Source: Aurantimicrobium sp. INA4 (lineage in GTDB: Bacteria > Actinomycetota > Actinomycetes > Actinomycetales > Microbacteriaceae). From it: DNA of 64,000 bases. The stretch covers positions 744,001-808,000 of the forward strand of contig NZ_AP027040.1 in assembly GCF_027924525.1 (NCBI RefSeq), given 5' to 3'. A program made the position numbers and the translations under genes. This document shows, one piece after another, positions 8,966 through 19,098 of the stretch. The notes under the pieces are model-generated. The model had not been told where the DNA came from, ran no database searches, and worked only from the letters and a program-made list of their open reading frames with translations. The first letter of the stretch is position 1. Each line of letters starts with the position of its first letter.

Positions 8966-10756
8966 ATGACCGGGGAAACGACACATATTGGTTCGTTTGC
9001 CGCAGAACATCTCTCTCCTGCATATCCCGCTCGAGCTCCATGGGGAACTGCAGATAATTTACGTGCTTGGCAAACCGAAGCCTTAGACGTTTATTTCAAG
9101 CACGAGCCTAAAGACTTCCTTGCAGCTGCGACTCCAGGCGCAGGAAAGACGACCTTCGCATTGCGTCTCGCAACAGAGCTGTTTCGCCGTCGCGTGATTG
9201 ATCGCATTACTGTAGTTACTCCAACAGAACACTTGAAAACACAGTGGGCTGATGCTGCGCACAAAGTAGGCATTCGGCTAGATCCGCATTTCACCAATGC
9301 GCACAAACGTCACGGTAAACAGTTCCATGGTGTTGCTGTGACTTACGCACAAATTGCGATGAAGGCACATGTGCACAAAGACCTCACGGAGTCAGCTCGG
9401 ACTCTGGTCATACTAGATGAGGTTCATCATGGCGGAGATACCCTCAGTTGGGGAGACGGTATCAGAGAAGCTTTTTCACGAGCAGAGAGGCGTCTTTCTC
9501 TCACAGGAACTCCTTTTCGTAGTGACACAGCACCTATTCCTTTCGTGAGCTATCTCCCTAATCGTGACGGTGTACTAGTTTCTCAAACCGATTATGACTA
9601 CGGATATGGCCGTGCATTACAGGATGGTGTTGTCCGTCCTGTCATGTTTATGGTTTATGCCGGGTCCATGCGCTGGCGGACCCGAGCTGGGGACGAAATG
9701 GAAGCACGTCTTGGGCAGGACAACACCAAGGATGTGACTGCTCAAGCCTGGCGTGCAGCTCTTGATCCAGGCGGAGACTGGATTCCTCAAGTCCTGACTG
9801 CGGCCAATAATCGCCTCAGTGAAGTCCGACATTCAATCCCAGATGCAGCTGGTCTAGTTATCGCAACTGATCAGGATGACGCCAGAGCATATGTACGTAT
9901 TCTTCACACAATTACTGGCGAACAACCCACCGTCGTGCTCAGTGATGAGGCTGGTGGAAGCCAAAAGATTGAAGAGTTTTCTTCTTCGAACAACAGGTGG
10001 ATGGTTGCTGTCCGGATGGTTTCTGAGGGCGTAGACGTTCCTCGACTAGCAGTTGGTGTGTATGCAACAAGTGCATCTACACCCTTATATTTCGCACAAG
10101 CTGTCGGGCGCTTTGTTCGTGCACGACGCCGAGGTGAAACTGCGTCAGTCTTTTTGCCCAATGTTCCTTCACTCTTAGCTTTAGCTCAGGAGCTCGAACT
10201 TCAACGTGATCACGCTCTCGAATTCAGGACTAGTGCTGCCGAGAGTGATTATCCGGAAATGTCTGAATTTGAACTTGCGCAGAGGGAAGAACAAGCTTCT
10301 TCACAAATAGATGAAGAATTCAATGAGTTCGCGATATTAGGTTCAGATGCAAACTTCGACATGGTCATGTATCAAGGGGAGGAGTTTGGTGGCTACGCTG
10401 AACCAGGTTCTCCCGAAGAACATGACTTCATTGGTATTCCTGGTTTATTAGAACCAGAACAAATTGCTGACCTTCTGCGCTTTCGACAGCGACGCCAAGC
10501 TCAACGGGGAAGTGGTCGCTCTCGCGATGTTGCCGAGAACCGCAGTATCCCTCTGCATAGAAGCTTGAAAGAGCAGCGGGCTTTGTTGAACTCCTTAGTT
10601 GCGTTATGGAGTAAACAAACAAATACGCCACACGGCGTTATTCATACTGAGCTTCGTCAAACATGCGGGGGTCCGCCCGTTGCTCAAGCAACAGTTGCTC
10701 AACTTCAAGCACGTATTGATTTGATGAGGCGACGTATTTCTTCCCCCGTGAAATAA
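8966..10756 (+). CDS. DEAD/DEAH-box SF2 helicase (COG1061-like)
   Basis: A 596-residue superfamily 2 helicase with all core motifs. Q/I region: AATPGAGKTTFALRL (Walker A, near residues 53-67). Motif Ia: VVTPTEHLKTQW. Motif II: ILDEVHHGGD, a DExH box. Motif III: SLTGTPFRSD. Motif V: VSEGVDVPRLAVGV. Motif VI: QAVGRFVRARRRGE. The C-terminal ~170 residues follow the helicase core and contain an acidic stretch. This type is common in actinobacteria, where its substrate is not established to my knowledge. It stands alone. A TAGACT hexamer ends 9 bases before the ATG, slightly further than the leaderless spacing seen elsewhere. Confidence 0.87.
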   Translation: MTGETTHIGSFAAEHLSPAYPARAPWGTADNLRAWQTEALDVYFKHEPKDFLAAATPGAGKTTFALRLATELFRRRVIDRITVVTPTEHLKTQWADAAHKVGIRLDPHFTNAHKRHGKQFHGVAVTYAQIAMKAHVHKDLTESARTLVILDEVHHGGDTLSWGDGIREAFSRAERRLSLTGTPFRSDTAPIPFVSYLPNRDGVLVSQTDYDYGYGRALQDGVVRPVMFMVYAGSMRWRTRAGDEMEARLGQDNTKDVTAQAWRAALDPGGDWIPQVLTAANNRLSEVRHSIPDAAGLVIATDQDDARAYVRILHTITGEQPTVVLSDEAGGSQKIEEFSSSNNRWMVAVRMVSEGVDVPRLAVGVYATSASTPLYFAQAVGRFVRARRRGETASVFLPNVPSLLALAQELELQRDHALEFRTSAAESDYPEMSEFELAQREEQASSQIDEEFNEFAILGSDANFDMVMYQGEEFGGYAEPGSPEEHDFIGIPGLLEPEQIADLLRFRQRRQAQRGSGRSRDVAENRSIPLHRSLKEQRALLNSLVALWSKQTNTPHGVIHTELRQTCGGPPVAQATVAQLQARIDLMRRRISSPVK

Positions 10757-10830
10757 CTAGATATAGGACTTAATTTCGAAATACACGCAACATGCGGTGT
10801 TTCAATCACAAGTTGAAGGTTTTTTGTAAG

Positions 10831-10836
10831 TACTAT
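10831..10836 (+). promoter_or_regulatory. Candidate -10 box of repeat-protein gene (leaderless)
   Basis: TACTAT, 6 bases (ttcttc), then ATG at 10843. This is the main reason for choosing that start over the upstream in-frame ATG at 10792, which has neither a -10 box at this distance nor a ribosome binding site. Confidence 0.55.
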
Positions 10837-10842
10837 TTCTTC

Positions 10843-11304
10843 ATGTCTTGCATACGATTCAACACCCCAGCACAGCGTGCACAGCTTGATATGTTGCGTA
10901 ACGACAAAAAACTCAACGAAACAGCTGTAGCAAAATTCCTAGGCCCAGAGTTTGGTGAGACCAAGATCAATCGCCTCCGGACCATGGCCCTGGATAAGAA
11001 TCCAAAAATTCGTGAAAGTGTTGCCTTGAGTTATCACGTACCTGAAGAGGTTATGTGGAAGCTTGCAAAGGATAAGAACGAAGGTGTTCGTATCTGTGTT
11101 GCACGAAACGAAACCACTCCTTGCGACATTCTTCGTTTCCTTGCTTCAGACAAGAGTGAACAAGTACGCAGTTGGGTTGCTGTGAACTATTTTGTTCCGC
11201 AGGATGTCATGGAAACTCTGGCATCCGACAAGAGCGCATCGGTTCGCAAGCTCGTTGCATGGAAAGCCTCACTTGCAGAGAAAGAACTTCAAGCAGCAAG
11301 TTAA
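10843..11304 (+). CDS. Small protein of 26-residue HEAT/LRV-like repeats, unknown function
   Basis: A 153-residue soluble protein not recognised as a named family. After a polar N-terminal region (about residues 1-55) come three and a half tandem repeats of exactly 26 residues. Each follows DK-x3-VR-x2-VA-x5-P-x3-(L/M)-x2-LA: compare DKNEGVRICVAR, DKSEQVRSWVAV and DKSASVRKLVAW. The pattern resembles leucine-rich variant (LRV) or HEAT-like helical repeats and suggests a protein-binding scaffold. No signal peptide or membrane segment. It lies alone between a helicase and a tRNA gene, with its own predicted promoter and a perfect terminator, so it is a monocistronic expressed gene. Function unknown. 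Confidence 0.75.
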   Translation: MSCIRFNTPAQRAQLDMLRNDKKLNETAVAKFLGPEFGETKINRLRTMALDKNPKIRESVALSYHVPEEVMWKLAKDKNEGVRICVARNETTPCDILRFLASDKSEQVRSWVAVNYFVPQDVMETLASDKSASVRKLVAWKASLAEKELQAAS

Positions 11305-11307
11305 AAC

Positions 11308-11338
11308 AAGAAATCCCCGAGAATCTCGGGGATTTCTT
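11308..11338. terminator. Bidirectional terminator between repeat protein and tRNA-Leu
   Basis: A perfect 15-bp inverted repeat (left arm 11308-11322, right arm 11324-11338) with core atccccgaga / tctcggggat. It lies directly after the stop codon at 11304 and just downstream of the convergent tRNA gene. Confidence 0.88.
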
Positions 11339-11342
11339 ATTG

Positions 11343-11425
11343 TGCGCGAAGGGGGACTTGAACCCCCACGTCCTTACGGACACTAGCACCTCAAGCTAGC
11401 GCGTCTGCCATTCCGCCACCCGCGC
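11343..11425 (-). tRNA. tRNA-Leu(GAG)
   Basis: The minus strand folds as a class II tRNA. The acceptor is gcgcggg paired with ttcgcgc (two G-T pairs) and the discriminator is A. The D-arm is ggcggaatggcagac, and the anticodon stem is ctagc/gctag with loop ttgaggt, giving anticodon GAG. A long variable arm is present, and the T-arm is gggggttcaagtccccc. The CCA end is not encoded. Confidence 0.95.
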
Positions 11426-11518
11426 AGGTGATGGTAGATAACTACCGAGAAACAACATTAGCACGAAGAATTATCTTCAAAGTGCACTGTGCCTCCTCGT
11501 ACTGAGGTGTAACACAAC

Positions 11519-11524
11519 TACTGT
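11519..11524 (+). promoter_or_regulatory. Candidate -10 box of uppP (leaderless)
   Basis: TACTGT, 7 bases (cgaggtt), then ATG at 11532. Confidence 0.55.
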
Positions 11525-11531
11525 CGAGGTT

Positions 11532-12356
11532 ATGGGTTTTTTTGACGCACTTTTCCTCGGGTTTATTCAAGGTCTGACAGAGTTTATTCCCGTTTCCAGC
11601 TCAGCACACCTGAGGATTATCGGCGAATTCCTGCCCAATGGAGCTGATCCTGGGGCAACATTTACTGCCATTACTCAACTTGGAACAGAGGCAGCCGTTG
11701 TTGTCTACTTTTGGAGAGACATTGTTCGTATCGTTAAACAATGGTCACGTGCACTAGTAGGAAAAGCACCAAGAAACGACCCAGATGCACGAATGGGCTG
11801 GCTCATAATTGTGGGCTCGCTGCCCATCATCGTTTTGGGCCTTGTGTTTCAGGACGAAATTGAGACCACTTTCAGGTCGTTGTGGCTGGTTGCAAGCATG
11901 TTGATCATTTTCGGCATTCTGATGGGTATCGCTGATGTCGTTGGGAAAAAGACGCGCAGCCTCCAGCAACTGACCGTCGGTCGGGGTGTTGTCTTTGGCT
12001 TCGCCCAAGCTCTAGCTTTGATCCCAGGGGTTTCTCGTTCCGGCGGAACCATTACAGCTGGACTGTTTATGGGGTTCAGTAGAACTGCAGCAGCTAGATA
12101 CTCGTTTCTTTTAGCTCTTCCAGCAGTTTTTGGAAGTGGCTTATATCAACTTGCAAAAAGTTTTTCAGGACCCCAAGTTTTTGGGCCTCTGGAAACATTA
12201 TCTGCAACCGTTGTCGCATTTATTGTTGGCATTGGCGTGATTGCCTTTTTGATGAACTGGCTTAGTAAACACAGCTTCTGGCCATTCGTTGTCTACCGGG
12301 CTGTACTTGGTGGAACCATATTGGTTCTCTTAGCCACAGGTGTACTTCAAGGCTAA
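11532..12356 (+). CDS. uppP: Undecaprenyl-diphosphatase UppP (BacA)
   Basis: A 274-residue polytopic membrane enzyme that dephosphorylates undecaprenyl diphosphate, recycling the lipid carrier of peptidoglycan and conferring some bacitracin tolerance. The first signature is [18 protein letters not shown] (residues 10-27) with the conserved Glu and Ser-rich loop. The second is [13 protein letters not shown] (near 164-176). About eight hydrophobic segments; length is typical. Its last 4 bp overlap the 3' end of the convergent PAC2 gene. Confidence 0.96.
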   Translation: MGFFDALFLGFIQGLTEFIPVSSSAHLRIIGEFLPNGADPGATFTAITQLGTEAAVVVYFWRDIVRIVKQWSRALVGKAPRNDPDARMGWLIIVGSLPIIVLGLVFQDEIETTFRSLWLVASMLIIFGILMGIADVVGKKTRSLQQLTVGRGVVFGFAQALALIPGVSRSGGTITAGLFMGFSRTAAARYSFLLALPAVFGSGLYQLAKSFSGPQVFGPLETLSATVVAFIVGIGVIAFLMNWLSKHSFWPFVVYRAVLGGTILVLLATGVLQG

Positions 12357-13276
12357 ACGCCCTTGGGTGGCTCATTTCCTTCAGGTCCAGGTTTATCCGT
12401 TGAACGCAGAAAACGTTCAAATTCCTGCGCCAAAGATTCACCGGTTGCTTCGGGAGAATCAACCATGTCTCTTGCTTGTTCAAGTTGAGAAATGTAGGCG
12501 GACATATCTTCGTCTTCTGCGGCAAGTTTGTTGATGTTTTCTTCCCACGCTGCAGCTTCTTCTACGAGCTCTCCTCGAGGAATAACGACATCGACAATTT
12601 CTTCGAGTTTGTCGATGAGCGCCAATGTTGCCTTCGGGCTTGGACTTTGATGGACGTAGTGGGGAACTGATGCCCAAATTGCAACGGTGGGAATATCTGC
12701 TTCCTCTGCAGCGGCAGCAATCACACTCAAGATACCCACGGGGCCTTCATAACTACTTCGTTCAACATCAAGTTCATGTCGTACAGCAGCGTTTTCACTA
12801 CTGACAAAGGTTGATATAGGACGGGTGTGCGGTACATCGGCCAGCATTGCACCGAGAAGAACTATTGCGGAAATGTCTGCTGCGAGAGCAATATCCAAAA
12901 TTTCGTTCGTGAAAGTGAGCCAGTTTCGACTGGGCTCTACGCCCTGCAGTAGATAAATATTTCCTGAATTGGTGCCTGTAACATCGAGCAAATCATTTTC
13001 TTGAACTTCATGAACGACATCGCTAGGAACCATGGGGGCATAGAGAATTGAGGTCGGCCATGTCAGAGAACGATTTCCATCGTCATCGAAACCGATAACA
13101 GGTCGATTGAACTGGAAGTCGTAGTACGTTTCTGGATCCACAGTGTGGAGCGGAACAACATCTAGTTGTTCTTGCAAAGTTCGGACAGCTGAGCTGGCGG
13201 CTTCGCCTGCGTCATTCCACCCTTCAAAAGCAACGACGAGAAGTCTGCCGCGAAAAGGATGACGGTCTTTGTTCAC
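12353..13276 (-). CDS. PAC2 family protein (proteasome-assembly-chaperone-like)
   Basis: About 307 residues with the PAC2 fold. Conserved features are [17 protein letters not shown] near the N-terminus, a central [16 protein letters not shown] stretch and [17 protein letters not shown]. Despite the family name, the bacterial role is unknown. The homologue Rv2125 also lies near the HAD-trmI-pafBC region in mycobacteria, so the position is conserved. I prefer the GTG at 13276, with cgggg 8 bases upstream, over the in-frame TTG at 13300, which has no ribosome binding site. The C-terminus is acidic and low in complexity. Confidence 0.85.
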   Translation of the reverse strand: MNKDRHPFRGRLLVVAFEGWNDAGEAASSAVRTLQEQLDVVPLHTVDPETYYDFQFNRPVIGFDDDGNRSLTWPTSILYAPMVPSDVVHEVQENDLLDVTGTNSGNIYLLQGVEPSRNWLTFTNEILDIALAADISAIVLLGAMLADVPHTRPISTFVSSENAAVRHELDVERSSYEGPVGILSVIAAAAEEADIPTVAIWASVPHYVHQSPSPKATLALIDKLEEIVDVVIPRGELVEEAAAWEENINKLAAEDEDMSAYISQLEQARDMVDSPEATGESLAQEFERFLRSTDKPGPEGNEPPKGV

Positions 13277-13329
13277 CTGAAATGCCCCGATCTGTTTCAA
13301 GATAAGAATATCGGCCCACCACTGACAAG

Positions 13330-13335
13330 TAGGCT
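13330..13335 (+). promoter_or_regulatory. Candidate -10 box of HAD-trmI operon (leaderless)
   Basis: TAGGCT, 6 bases (agtcga), then the GTG start at 13342. No ribosome binding site is present. Confidence 0.6.
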
Positions 13336-13341
13336 AGTCGA

Positions 13342-15038
<1,697 letters not shown>

Positions 15039-15104
15039 AACGCACACTCAGCTCTAAGCTTGAACCGTGGGGGAGACAACTCTCCAAACGGACTCTGAGG
15101 AATT

Positions 15105-16052
15105 ATGCGTCGAATTGTTGCAGCTGTAGCTGGTCTTGCTCTCGTCATTGGTCTTGTCGGATGCTCGAGTGCTAATTCGAGCGCACCAGAGTGCACCCCG
15201 TTGGCTTCAAGCGGATCTGTTGTGGATTCGGTCAAGGTTGAAGGTGGCTTTGGTGAGATTCCTACAGCAACTTTCCCAACCCCACTCAAGGCCACCAAGA
15301 CTGAACGCAAAATTCTTGTCGAAGGAGATGGTGCTCCTGCACTTCCAGGGGGAGCAGTAGCAGTCGACTTCACTCTTTACAACGGTGAAACCGGAGAGCT
15401 TATCGGTCAAACCTCTTATGACGGCTCAGATCTTCAAACCACAACTCTTTCTGAAAACACTCTCGTCAGTGGCCTAATTGCAACTCTTCAGTGTGCAAAA
15501 GCTGGAAGCCAAATTGTTTCTGTCATTGCACCTACCGATCTTCTGGACCCTAACGGGAACACTATTGGTGACCTTGGTGAAAAAACGCCCATCGTCGTGA
15601 TCGCTGACCTTGTATCGACGAGTCTTGCTCGAGCAACCGGTAAATCACAGCCATCACCAGATGGCATGCCTACGGTTGTGCTCGACGCGAACGGTGTTCC
15701 TGGTATCACGGTTCCCAAAACTGCCCCACCAACAAAGCTTGAAACTGCAGTTCTCATCAAGGGGGATGGTCCAGTTGTTTCTGCTGGAGCATCAGTAACA
15801 GTCCACTACACAGGCGTTTTATGGAGTGATGGAACGGTTTTCGATTCAAGTTGGTCACGAAATACTCCAGCAACATTTAGCCTCAACGGGGTTGTTCCAG
15901 GTTTTGCTCAAGCGATTGAAGGCCAAACTGTCGGATCACAGATTCTTGCAGTCATCCCACCTGAGCTTGCTTATGGAGAACAGGAAAATGGAACAATTCC
16001 TCCAGGGTCAACACTTGTTTTCGTTATCGACATTTTGGGCACAACAAAGTAG
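15105..16052 (+). CDS. Lipoprotein peptidyl-prolyl isomerase with two FKBP-type domains
   Basis: A 315-residue exported prolyl isomerase. The N-terminus (MRRIV, hydrophobic run, then GLVGC) is a lipoprotein signal peptide with lipobox Cys at residue 20, so the protein is probably anchored outside the membrane. Residues ~60-170 form a diverged FKBP-like domain without the usual aromatic pocket. Residues ~215-315 are a canonical FKBP domain, with VHYTGVLWSDGTVFDSSW and PPELAYGEQ. GAGGA lies upstream of the ATG. It sits between trmI and pafB. Lnt, encoded downstream, could N-acylate it. Confidence 0.9.
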   Translation: MRRIVAAVAGLALVIGLVGCSSANSSAPECTPLASSGSVVDSVKVEGGFGEIPTATFPTPLKATKTERKILVEGDGAPALPGGAVAVDFTLYNGETGELIGQTSYDGSDLQTTTLSENTLVSGLIATLQCAKAGSQIVSVIAPTDLLDPNGNTIGDLGEKTPIVVIADLVSTSLARATGKSQPSPDGMPTVVLDANGVPGITVPKTAPPTKLETAVLIKGDGPVVSAGASVTVHYTGVLWSDGTVFDSSWSRNTPATFSLNGVVPGFAQAIEGQTVGSQILAVIPPELAYGEQENGTIPPGSTLVFVIDILGTTK

Positions 16053-16058
16053 TCAAAT

Positions 16059-17051
16059 ATGGCTGGAAAAGCAGGGTCTCGTGTCAAGAAAGAAGACCGT
16101 CTTTTTAGTTTGATTTTGGCTCTCGTTTCTTCGCGAGAGGGTCTTACGAAGACAGACATTTTGCGGTCTGTTCGGGGTTATGCCGAGATTTATGATTTCA
16201 GTGCGAATAGTGCTCTCGACAAAATGTTTGAACGTGACAAAGAAGAAATTCGTGCAATGGGTGTCGTCATCGACACACTTGAACTTCCAGAGGAGGAAGG
16301 TCAAACTCACAACATCAGATATTCCATTTCACGAAAAAATTATGACTTCCCCGAAGATGTGACCTTTACCTCGGACGAAATGACACTCATCAACCTTGCC
16401 GCTACTGCGTGGCGGGAAGCATCACTCTCGGCTGAATCGCGCCATGCACTCACAAAAATCAAGTCGTTGGGAATCTCCGCAAATGATCCACTTATTGGTG
16501 TTGCGCCACATATACGAACCAACGACAAGGCATTTGCAGCTATTGAGGAAGCACTCGACGGTGAACTCATACTTACCTTCAACTACCTCAAACCAGGTAT
16601 GTCTAAACCACAGCTAAGAACTGTTGCACCCTTGGCAATGCTCCAGTGGAAAGGGTTGTGGTACGTACTTGCGCACGATTTAGATGTGGATGCTCAACGC
16701 ACCTTCCTGCTCAGGAGAATCGTTTCTAATCCCAATCGAATACCTCAAAAAACTTTTCCACGACCTGAGGCCTCCTATGCAAAGCAGCTCGAGTTGGAAC
16801 TCATTGAGCTCACAAAAATTAACAAGGCAGTCATTGAAGTTCAACCTGGTTCCGATGCCCAACTTCGTATCGCATCAGAGCAAGCCATCAGTCCTGAGCT
16901 CACAACACTTACTTTTGGATACTCAGATCTTGAGATTCTTGCTGATGACCTTGTGAAATTTGGTGATCAACTGAAAGTTGTTTCCCCTCCAGAATTAACC
17001 TCCGCGGTCATTTCACGTTTTGAGTCAATGCTTAATCCGAAGGGGCAATAA
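16059..17051 (+). CDS. pafB: WYL-domain transcriptional activator PafB
   Basis: A 330-residue regulator with an N-terminal winged helix-turn-helix (residues ~15-75), a central WYL domain near 165-240 (QWKGLWYVLAHD) that senses nucleic-acid ligands, and a C-terminal WCX extension. PafB and PafC form a heterodimer that activates DNA-damage genes independently of LexA in mycobacteria. The ATG is 6 bp after the FKBP stop, and the TAA stop overlaps the pafC start (TAATG). The historical name (proteasome accessory factor) comes from proximity to pafA, which is absent here. Confidence 0.92.
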   Translation: MAGKAGSRVKKEDRLFSLILALVSSREGLTKTDILRSVRGYAEIYDFSANSALDKMFERDKEEIRAMGVVIDTLELPEEEGQTHNIRYSISRKNYDFPEDVTFTSDEMTLINLAATAWREASLSAESRHALTKIKSLGISANDPLIGVAPHIRTNDKAFAAIEEALDGELILTFNYLKPGMSKPQLRTVAPLAMLQWKGLWYVLAHDLDVDAQRTFLLRRIVSNPNRIPQKTFPRPEASYAKQLELELIELTKINKAVIEVQPGSDAQLRIASEQAISPELTTLTFGYSDLEILADDLVKFGDQLKVVSPPELTSAVISRFESMLNPKGQ

Positions 17052-18022
17052 TGGTCAGCTCTTCCCGACTTGAAGCGTCAGATCGTGTGACATTGTTAAT
17101 GTCTTTCGTTCCTTACCTTTTAGAACATGCACCCGTTTCGGTACTTGAACTAGCGGATCATTTTGACATCACGACTTCTCAAGTAGAGGAATTAGTTCAA
17201 CTCTTGGCTATGTCAGGAATTCCTGGAGACAACGGTTTTTATCAGCATTCTGACTTGTTTGATATCAATTGGGATTTATTTGAAAATGAAGCACAGGTAG
17301 AGCTGTGGTCTCATGTTGGTGTCGAAGCTACTCCTAGGTTTTCCGCGAGAGAAGCAGCGGCACTTGTTGCAGGACTTCAGTACATTTCCGGGATTGTTCC
17401 AGATTCCGACAAAGAGATTATTTCGACGTTACTGAAGAAAATTTCCGCTGGAGCTTCAGCTACACCAGAGAATCTCCTTATCAGTGCAGCAGAGATGCCT
17501 GTTGATGTTGATGTCATCACAACTGCAGTTGCTTCAGAGAAGTCCATACGTTTTCGTTACAGGAATGGTCAAGGAATTGAACAGCTTCGCACAGTTGATC
17601 CCCTGAGACTAGATTTAGTTGGGCCAACTTGGTACTTGCGTTCCTGGTGTCATGACCGACAGGCTCTTCGAACATTTCGGTTAGACCGAATTTCTCAACT
17701 CGAACTTTCAGATGAAAAGTATTCTTCACCGGTATCTGCGAACGAGCTAACAGATGAACTCTTCGATGTTTCTGAAACAGATATTCGTGTCCAATTTCAC
17801 ACAGAAACCTCAGCATTGAGCCTCATTTCTGCGTATAACCCCAGGATTGTTTCCCACTTAGGAGATGAATCTGTTGTCATAGAGGTTTCTTTTGCGAGCT
17901 TAGAATCTGTCCCGATTTTTGTTTCACAAGTGCCCGGACTCATTCGTGTGATTTCCCCTACGGAAGCAGTTACAGCTGTCCAAGAGTGGGCCAATCAGGC
18001 ACTTGCCAGATATACCGCCTAA
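17051..18022 (+). CDS. pafC: WYL-domain transcriptional activator PafC
   Basis: A 323-residue partner of PafB with the same plan: an N-terminal helix-turn-helix (VSVLELADHFDITTSQ, near residues 26-41), a central WYL domain (LVGPTWYLRSWCHD, near 195-208) and a WCX domain at the end. The two proteins are paralogues. The start is coupled to pafB through TAATG, consistent with equimolar synthesis of a heterodimer. In the shared gene order tatA and tatC follow. Confidence 0.92.
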   Translation: MVSSSRLEASDRVTLLMSFVPYLLEHAPVSVLELADHFDITTSQVEELVQLLAMSGIPGDNGFYQHSDLFDINWDLFENEAQVELWSHVGVEATPRFSAREAAALVAGLQYISGIVPDSDKEIISTLLKKISAGASATPENLLISAAEMPVDVDVITTAVASEKSIRFRYRNGQGIEQLRTVDPLRLDLVGPTWYLRSWCHDRQALRTFRLDRISQLELSDEKYSSPVSANELTDELFDVSETDIRVQFHTETSALSLISAYNPRIVSHLGDESVVIEVSFASLESVPIFVSQVPGLIRVISPTEAVTAVQEWANQALARYTA

Positions 18023-18057
18023 ACTAGAACCATCCCTCGTGTAGTAAGGACAAACTG

Positions 18058-18264
18058 ATGCTTGGAAATCTCTCTGGTTGGCACCTGCTCATCATCATTG
18101 CTGTTGTCCTGCTGTTGTTTGGGGCACCAAAACTTCCCGGTCTTGCACGCTCACTTGGTCAGTCCATGCGTATCTTCAAGAGTGAAGTCAAGCAAATGAA
18201 GGACGATGACAAGCCTGCTGACCAGACCAGCAGCGAGATTAACGACTCTTCCAAGACTTCCTAA
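18058..18264 (+). CDS. tatA: Sec-independent protein translocase subunit TatA
   Basis: A 68-residue TatA: one N-terminal membrane helix (residues ~7-21), the [14 protein letters not shown] hinge and amphipathic helix, and a charged, Ser-rich tail. It forms the pore of the twin-arginine pathway with TatC. AAGGA lies 8 bases before the ATG. tatC follows 7 bp downstream. No tatB is nearby, as in many actinobacteria where it lies elsewhere. Confidence 0.95.
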   Translation: MLGNLSGWHLLIIIAVVLLLFGAPKLPGLARSLGQSMRIFKSEVKQMKDDDKPADQTSSEINDSSKTS

Positions 18265-18271
18265 ATTAGTC

Positions 18272-19096
18272 ATGGCGACACGTCCTCGCCGAAGCTCGGC
18301 ACGCGAAGCAAGAATGCCCCTGAGTGGGCATCTTGTTGAGTTGCGCAAGAGACTGTATTTAGCCGCGCTGTTCATTGTTTTGGGTGCAGTAGTGGGATGG
18401 TTTGCCTCTGATTACTTGCTGGCTCTGTTGCGTGATCCCATCTACGCAGTTGCAGAAACCCAAGACAGAGTCGCTACTATCAACTACAACTCGATTACAA
18501 GTGCATTTGATCTCAAGCTACAAATTGCTTTTACAGTCGGAATCGTCATCTCGAGCCCGTTTTGGCTATATCAGATTTGGGCTTTTTTTGTACCGGGTCT
18601 GACAAAACAGGAGAAAAAATACACCCTGGGCTTTATGTTCAGCGCAATCCCTTTATTCTTCTTGGGTAGCGCAGCAGGGTGGTACGTCTATCCTCATATT
18701 GTCGCGCTGATGACGAGCTTTGCTCCCAGTGAAGATACGTCAATTATCGAAGCTAAGACGTATTTTGATTTTGTACTCAAACTTGTCATCGTGGTCGGCG
18801 TTGCCTTTGTATTGCCGGTCTTCCTCGTCTTGTTCAACTTTGCAGGGCTCATCTCTTCTCAGAGCATCCTCAAGTCGTGGCGCATAGCTATTTTGATGAT
18901 TACGTTGTTCACCGCGATTGCAACTCCTGCAGCAGATGTTCTATCAATGTTCTTGCTGGCTATTCCGATGGTGATGCTTTTCTTCCTGGCTGCTGGCATC
19001 GCCTGGCTTCACGATAAAAGGGTCGCAAAAAAGACAGATTCCGTGAACCCAGATGAGGCAAGTGCCTTACCGCCAACAGAACCATTGTCTGCGTAA
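18272..19096 (+). CDS. tatC: Sec-independent protein translocase subunit TatC
   Basis: A 274-residue integral membrane receptor for twin-arginine signals. It has the N-terminal MPLSGHLVELRKRLY motif, with the conserved Glu that contacts the Arg pair, about six membrane segments, and the FVLPVFLVLFNFAG region. I use the ATG at 18272 because the longer frame from 18206 overlaps tatA and adds 22 residues unlike the family. The QcrA protein encoded at 37.2-38.3 kb carries a twin-arginine motif and is a likely client. Confidence 0.95.
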   Translation: MATRPRRSSAREARMPLSGHLVELRKRLYLAALFIVLGAVVGWFASDYLLALLRDPIYAVAETQDRVATINYNSITSAFDLKLQIAFTVGIVISSPFWLYQIWAFFVPGLTKQEKKYTLGFMFSAIPLFFLGSAAGWYVYPHIVALMTSFAPSEDTSIIEAKTYFDFVLKLVIVVGVAFVLPVFLVLFNFAGLISSQSILKSWRIAILMITLFTAIATPAADVLSMFLLAIPMVMLFFLAAGIAWLHDKRVAKKTDSVNPDEASALPPTEPLSA

Positions 19097-19098
19097 CA

